Of a stretch of 36,686 nucleotides of DNA, positions 32,848-36,686 are shown piece by piece; position 1 is the stretch's first letter, and each line of letters opens with the position of its first letter. The notes below the pieces were generated by a model. That model was not told the DNA's origin. It saw only the letters and a program-made list of their open reading frames with translations, and did not search any database. The stretch is from Rhizobium sp. Q54 (lineage in GTDB: Bacteria > Pseudomonadota > Alphaproteobacteria > Rhizobiales > Xanthobacteraceae). A program made the position numbers and the translations under genes. Location of the stretch: the NCBI GenBank assembly GCA_945870035.1, contig CAMBQQ010000034.1, positions 1 to 36,686 on the forward strand. Reading direction: 5' to 3'.

Positions 32848-32920
32848 GATGCGGCTCTCATTCTTTTTGGGCGGGTAAGGCTTCTCGCCTCGGCACCCAG
32901 GTTTAACAAAATAGCGGCGA

Positions 32921-33169
32921 CTAGACTTTCTGCTTCTTCTCGCCGCGGATCACTTCCCAGCTCTTCAGCTTGGAAATCGGACGGCGCTCTTCGATCCACA
33001 CCTTGTCGCCAACCGAGTATTCGTTGGTCTCGTCGTGGGCGTGATACTTCTTCGAGCGGCTGATGGTCTTCTTCATCGTCGCGTGGGCAAAGCGGCGGTC
33101 AACGCGGACGACCACGGTCTGGGCCTGCTTGTCGCTGACGACGACGCCCTGGAGCGTACGTTTTGGCAT
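32921..33169 (-). CDS. rpsQ: 30S ribosomal protein S17
   Basis: This 82-residue OB-fold protein has [20 protein letters not shown] and [21 protein letters not shown] chose the ATG one base after the rpmC stop; the ATG 16 codons upstream is inside rpmC. Confidence 0.96.
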   Translation of the reverse strand: MPKRTLQGVVVSDKQAQTVVVRVDRRFAHATMKKTISRSKKYHAHDETNEYSVGDKVWIEERRPISKLKSWEVIRGEKKQKV

Positions 33170-33170
33170 G

Positions 33171-33515
33171 TCAGACCCCTTGCTTCTTCGACTTGTTCGG
33201 TTTGTGGGCGATCGCACGCTTGGCGGCGCTCGGCGCCGACTTCGTGGCGGCCTTGCGGCGGCCCGACTTCGGCGTCTTGTTGGTCTTTACGGCCGGCTTC
33301 GCCGTCGTCTTCACGGTCGGCTCGGCGCCGACGCGCTTCTGCGCGGCAATCGTCTTCATGCGGGCGATGTCGCGGCGAATGACGCGCACGCGCGAGGTGT
33401 TCTCGAGCTGGCCGGTGGCACGCTGGAAGCGCAGGTTGAACTGCTCCTTCTTCAGCTTGAGCACCTCGTCGTCGAGTTGGTCGAGCGTCATCGCTCTTAC
33501 GTCGGCGGATTTCAT
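33171..33515 (-). CDS. rpmC: 50S ribosomal protein L29 with basic C-terminal tail
   Basis: Residues 1 to about 66 are normal L29 ([52 protein letters not shown]), which sits at the peptide exit tunnel. The frame continues to 114 residues with a Lys/Ala/Thr/Pro tail ([20 protein letters not shown]). Usual length is 63-70. The tail is in frame to the TGA one base before rpsQ, so it is not an annotation error. Confidence 0.93.
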   Translation of the reverse strand: MKSADVRAMTLDQLDDEVLKLKKEQFNLRFQRATGQLENTSRVRVIRRDIARMKTIAAQKRVGAEPTVKTTAKPAVKTNKTPKSGRRKAATKSAPSAAKRAIAHKPNKSKKQGV

Positions 33516-33520
33516 GATTC

Positions 33521-33934
33521 TTACTCGGCGATGCGTTCGATGAAACGGGTTTTGACCGGCAGCTTGGCGGCCGCGAGCGTCAAGGCTTCCTTGGCGACAC
33601 CGACCGGGATGCCGTCGACTTCGAACAGGATGCGGCCTGGCTTGACGCGGCATACCCAGACTTCCGGGGTACCTTTGCCTTTGCCCATGCGCACTTCGAT
33701 CGGCTTCTTCGACACCGGAACGTCCGGGTAGACGCGGATCCAGACGCGGCCGGCGCGCTTCATGAAGCGGGTCAGCGCGCGGCGCGCGGCTTCGATCTGG
33801 CGCGCGGTGACGCGATCCGGCTCGAGAGCCTTGAGGCCGAACTGGCCGAAGGCCAGCGTGGCGCCGGACGACGCGACGCCATGGATGCGGCCCTTGAACG
33901 CCTTGCGGAATTTGGTTTTTTTCGGTTGCAGCAT
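33521..33934 (-). CDS. rplP: 50S ribosomal protein L16
   Basis: This 137-residue protein organises the A-site region of the 50S subunit. It shows [40 protein letters not shown] and [20 protein letters not shown]. Length is standard, and it lies 5 nt before rpmC. Confidence 0.97.
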   Translation of the reverse strand: MLQPKKTKFRKAFKGRIHGVASSGATLAFGQFGLKALEPDRVTARQIEAARRALTRFMKRAGRVWIRVYPDVPVSKKPIEVRMGKGKGTPEVWVCRVKPGRILFEVDGIPVGVAKEALTLAAAKLPVKTRFIERIAE

Positions 33935-33946
33935 GTTGTTATCTCT

Positions 33947-34648
33947 TTAGGCCGCATTATCGCGGCGCGGACGGCCGCTATCGCCTTCGGCGAGCTTCTT
34001 GTCCTGCGCCATCGGATCGTGCTCAAGGATTTCGCCCTTGAAGATCCAGACCTTGACGCCGCAAGTGCCGTAGGTGGTGAAAGCGGTCGACACGCCGTAA
34101 TCGATATCGGCGCGCAGCGTGTGCAGCGGCACGCGCCCTTCGCGATACCATTCCATGCGGGCGATTTCCGAACCGCCGAGGCGGCCGGTGCAGTTGATAC
34201 GGATGCCCTCGGCGCCGAGACGCATCGCCGACTGAACGGCGCGCTTCATGGCGCGGCGGAACGCAACGCGGCGCTCGAGCTGCTGCGAGATCGACTCGGC
34301 CACCAGCTGCGCATCGAGTTCCGGCTTGCGGATTTCGACGATGTTGATGACGACGTCGCTATCGGTCAGCTTGGCGACCTGCTTGCGCAACTTCTCGATG
34401 TCGGCGCCCTTCTTGCCGATCACCACACCCGGACGGGCCGAGTGAACGGTAACGCGGCACTTCTTGTGCGGGCGCTCGATGATGATCTTGGAGACAGCCG
34501 CCTGCTTCAGCTCTTTCATGAGCATGGCGCGGATCTTGATGTCTTCGTGCAGCAGCGTGCCGTACTCGGTCTTGCCGGCGAACCAGCGAGAATCCCAGGT
34601 CCGGTTGATGCCGAGACGAAACCCGATCGGATTGATCTTTTGACCCAC
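33947..34648 (-). CDS. rpsC: 30S ribosomal protein S3
   Basis: This 233-residue mRNA-entry protein has the KH motif [20 protein letters not shown] and the C-domain [20 protein letters not shown]. The start is GTG ([15 protein letters not shown]), with AGGAGGAT about 4 nt upstream. Longer upstream reading is rplV out of frame. Confidence 0.97.
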   Translation of the reverse strand: MGQKINPIGFRLGINRTWDSRWFAGKTEYGTLLHEDIKIRAMLMKELKQAAVSKIIIERPHKKCRVTVHSARPGVVIGKKGADIEKLRKQVAKLTDSDVVINIVEIRKPELDAQLVAESISQQLERRVAFRRAMKRAVQSAMRLGAEGIRINCTGRLGGSEIARMEWYREGRVPLHTLRADIDYGVSTAFTTYGTCGVKVWIFKGEILEHDPMAQDKKLAEGDSGRPRRDNAA

Positions 34649-34659
34649 TACTATCCTCC

Positions 34660-35049
34660 TCAGGCGTTCGCTTCGGCCGCCGCGACCTGACGAACGATGA
34701 TCGTCAGATGCGAGAACGGCTTGAGAATTTGACCGACGCGGCCACGGCCGCGCGGGGAGAAGCGCTTGATCACAAGCGCCTTGCCGACATGGGCCTCGGC
34801 GACGATGAGATCGTCGACGTCGAGGTCGTGATTGTTCTCGGCGTTGGCGATCGCCGACTCCAGGCACTTGCGCACATCCTTGGCGATGCGCTTGCGCGAA
34901 AATTCGAGGTCGGCCAATGCGCCGGCGACCTTCTTGCCGCGGATCATCTGCGCGACCAGGTTAAGCTTCTGCGGCGAGATCCGGATCATCCGGGTCACGG
35001 CCTTGGCCTCGTTGGCGGGGAGGTCCCGTTCGCGTGCGCGCTTGCCCAT
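34660..35049 (-). CDS. rplV: 50S ribosomal protein L22
   Basis: This 129-residue protein, whose loop lines the exit tunnel, shows [39 protein letters not shown] and the loop [20 protein letters not shown]. It lies 11 nt before rpsC. Confidence 0.97.
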   Translation of the reverse strand: MGKRARERDLPANEAKAVTRMIRISPQKLNLVAQMIRGKKVAGALADLEFSRKRIAKDVRKCLESAIANAENNHDLDVDDLIVAEAHVGKALVIKRFSPRGRGRVGQILKPFSHLTIIVRQVAAAEANA

Positions 35050-35073
35050 AACGTTTCTCTATCCTGCGCGGCC

Positions 35074-35355
35074 TTAAGCCGTTTTCTTGGCTTTACGGTC
35101 CGACGTATGGCCGTAAAAAATTCGGGTCGGCGAGAACTCGCCGAATTTGTGACCGACCATCTCTTCCGTGACCGTCACCGGAACGTGCTTCTGGCCGTTG
35201 TAGACGGCGAAATGAAGTCCGACGAACTGCGGCAGAATTGTCGAGCGGCGGCTCCAGATCTTGATCATGTCGTGGCGGCCGGACGCGCGCGCGGCTTCCG
35301 CTTTCTTAAGCAGATAACCGTCGACGAACGGGCCTTTCCATGCGGAACGTGTCAT
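35074..35355 (-). CDS. rpsS: 30S ribosomal protein S19
   Basis: This 93-residue head protein opens [20 protein letters not shown] and has [20 protein letters not shown] and [20 protein letters not shown]. Length is normal. Confidence 0.97.
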   Translation of the reverse strand: MTRSAWKGPFVDGYLLKKAEAARASGRHDMIKIWSRRSTILPQFVGLHFAVYNGQKHVPVTVTEEMVGHKFGEFSPTRIFYGHTSDRKAKKTA

Positions 35356-35366
35356 TGCTCTAGTCC

Positions 35367-36200
35367 CTAACTCTGCTTTTTCTTGCGGTCATGGCGGCTG
35401 ACCATGATGAATTTGGTGGTGCGCTTGTTCTTGCGGGTCTTCTTGCCCTTGGTCGGGAAGCCCCACGGCGTGGTCCAGTGACCGCCGCCCTTGGTGCGGC
35501 CGCCGTGCGGATGGTCGACCGGGTTCATGGTGATGCCGCGGTTATGCGGCAGACGGCCACGCCAGCGCTGACGGCCGGCCTTGCCGATCGTCGTGTTCAT
35601 CTTGTCGGGGTTCGACACCGCGCCGATGGTCGCCATGCAGCGGCCGTGAACGAGGCGCTGTTCCGACGTCGACAGACGGATGATGACGTAATCGCCATCG
35701 CGGCCGACGATCTGGACGTAAGTACCGGCCGAACGGGCGAGCTGGCCGCCCTTGCCGATCTTGAGCTCGACGTTGTGCACGATGCTGCCGACCGGAATGG
35801 CGCCCAGCGGCATCGCATTGCCCGGCTTCACGTCGGCCTGGTCGGACGAAACCACCTTGTCGCCGGCGGCCAGACGCTGCGGCGCCAGGATGTAGGCCTG
35901 CTCGCCGTCTTCGTACTTGATCAGCGCGATGAAGGCGGTGCGGTTCGGATCGTATTCGAGACGCTCGACGGTCGCGACCATGTCTTTCTTGGTGCGGCGG
36001 AAGTCAATGATGCGATAGGCCTGCTTGTGCCCGCCGCCGCGGAAGCGCGACGTGATGCGGCCATTGTTGTTGCGGCCACCCGTGGAGTGCTGGCCTTCGG
36101 TCAGCGACTTGACCGGCGCGCCTTTGTACAGCGTCGAGCGATCGACGGTGACCAGGTGGCGTTGGCTCGGTGTGGTCGGATTGTAGGTCTTTAACGCCAT
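35367..36200 (-). CDS. rplB: 50S ribosomal protein L2
   Basis: This 277-residue protein is needed for subunit joining and peptidyl transfer. It has [20 protein letters not shown], the [24 protein letters not shown] signature ([17 protein letters not shown]) and a basic C-tail. AAGGAG lies upstream of the ATG. Confidence 0.97.
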   Translation of the reverse strand: MALKTYNPTTPSQRHLVTVDRSTLYKGAPVKSLTEGQHSTGGRNNNGRITSRFRGGGHKQAYRIIDFRRTKKDMVATVERLEYDPNRTAFIALIKYEDGEQAYILAPQRLAAGDKVVSSDQADVKPGNAMPLGAIPVGSIVHNVELKIGKGGQLARSAGTYVQIVGRDGDYVIIRLSTSEQRLVHGRCMATIGAVSNPDKMNTTIGKAGRQRWRGRLPHNRGITMNPVDHPHGGRTKGGGHWTTPWGFPTKGKKTRKNKRTTKFIMVSRHDRKKKQS

Positions 36201-36211
36201 CGATCCGCTCC

Positions 36212-36511
36212 TTACAGGCCTGTGGTCACGTCGATGCGATGACCTTCTTCGAGGGTCACGATCGCGCGCTTCACATCAGACTGCTGTCCGACTTTGTTCT
36301 TGAAAACCTTGACCTTGCCCTGGCGGATCAGCGTGTTGACGTTCTTGACCTTGACGTCGAACAGCTTCTCGACCGCTTCCTTGATCTGCGGCTTGGTCGC
36401 GGTACGGGCAACCTTGAAGGTCACCTTGTTGAACTCCGAACCCATGGTCGCCTTTTCGGTGATCACGGGAGAGAGGATGATGTCGTAGTGACGCGGATCG
36501 CTGGTGCTCAT
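36212..36511 (-). CDS. rplW: 50S ribosomal protein L23
   Basis: This 99-residue exit-tunnel protein docks trigger factor and SRP. It shows [36 protein letters not shown] and [19 protein letters not shown]. Its ATG overlaps the rplD stop by 3 bases (ATGA-type). Confidence 0.97.
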   Translation of the reverse strand: MSTSDPRHYDIILSPVITEKATMGSEFNKVTFKVARTATKPQIKEAVEKLFDVKVKNVNTLIRQGKVKVFKNKVGQQSDVKRAIVTLEEGHRIDVTTGL

Positions 36512-36686
36512 TTGAAACGCGCCTCCAGCGCATCGAGCGCGGCTTTCGTCAGCACGAGAGTCTTGCGCCGCATGATGTCGTAAACGTTGATGCCCTGGAT
36601 CGGCAGCACGTCGATGTTCGGAATGTTGCGCGCGGCCGACGCGAAGTTCATTTCCAGCTCGGCGCCGTCGATGATCAGGGCGTTGG
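36508..36686 (-). CDS. rplD: 50S ribosomal protein L4, C-terminal part (cut by window edge)
   Basis: The last 58 codons are present. They read from [20 protein letters not shown] through [19 protein letters not shown] to LEARFK and the TGA, the usual L4 ending. L4 also represses the S10 operon in E. coli, but the leader lies outside the window. Confidence 0.95.
   Translation of the reverse strand, partial: NALIIDGAELEMNFASAARNIPNIDVLPIQGINVYDIMRRKTLVLTKAALDALEARFK

Noticed and set aside
23125..36686. Missing rpmJ and infA in the spc/alpha operons
   Set aside because: Their absence from this position is usual in alphaproteobacteria, so it is not a loss.
1..36686. tRNA, rRNA, prophage, toxin-antitoxin or defence genes
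   Set aside because: I looked for them on both strands and saw no supporting sequence.

Overview
The window looks like chromosomal DNA from a high-GC alphaproteobacterium of the order Hyphomicrobiales (Rhizobiales), closest in character to the Bradyrhizobium/Rhodopseudomonas/Xanthobacteraceae group. The reasons are the gene order rplQ, Do-type protease, rarA, RluA-type synthase, HAD hydrolase and ATP12 chaperone, the short dispersed palindromes typical of these genomes, and the form of the ribosomal proteins. Genus cannot be fixed from sequence reading alone.

The left edge (1-842) is a small accessory patch: the 3' end of an IS481-type transposase, an apparently truncated hypothetical gene running into it, and about 390 gene-free bases with three dispersed palindromic repeats. 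From 843 to 7339 come mostly single genes: a propionyl-CoA carboxylase beta subunit, a TPR/glycosyltransferase-9-like protein, Dps, a DUF2157-like membrane protein, an ATP12 F1-ATPase assembly chaperone and a HAD phosphatase.

From 7547 to 12215 three overlapping genes form a compact operon (korC-korA-korB) for a ferredoxin-linked 2-oxoacid (probably 2-oxoglutarate) oxidoreductase and its flavin/iron-sulfur partner. A transmembrane diguanylate cyclase, an FNT-type channel and a small secreted protein follow. The stretch 15088-19843 on the minus strand holds an RluA pseudouridine synthase with a very long basic N-terminus, and a tightly overlapping unit of Do protease, rarA and a small secreted cysteine protein. 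Between 20006 and 23122 lie an MDR oxidoreductase, a diheme cytochrome c, a small glycine-rich secreted protein and an ankyrin-repeat protein.

From 23125 to the right edge the minus strand carries the S10-spc-alpha ribosomal super-operon, transcribed right to left: rplD (partial), rplW, rplB, rpsS, rplV, rpsC, rplP, rpmC, rpsQ, rplN, rplX, rplE, rpsN, rpsH, rplF, rplR, rpsE, rpmD, rplO, secY, adk, rpsM, rpsK, rpoA, rplQ. The order is canonical, but four details are not routine. Adenylate kinase carries a histone-H1-like lysine-rich tail of about 100 residues, and L29 carries a smaller one. Two copies of a 49-nt hairpin with compensating arm changes flank rpsE. Three hairpins sit in tandem between rpoA and rplQ. 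A perfect intrinsic terminator after rplQ lies inside the signal-peptide codons of the downstream ankyrin gene. I found no unmistakable new defence or mobile system; the best candidates for something undescribed are the adk fusion and the terminator-in-signal-peptide arrangement.
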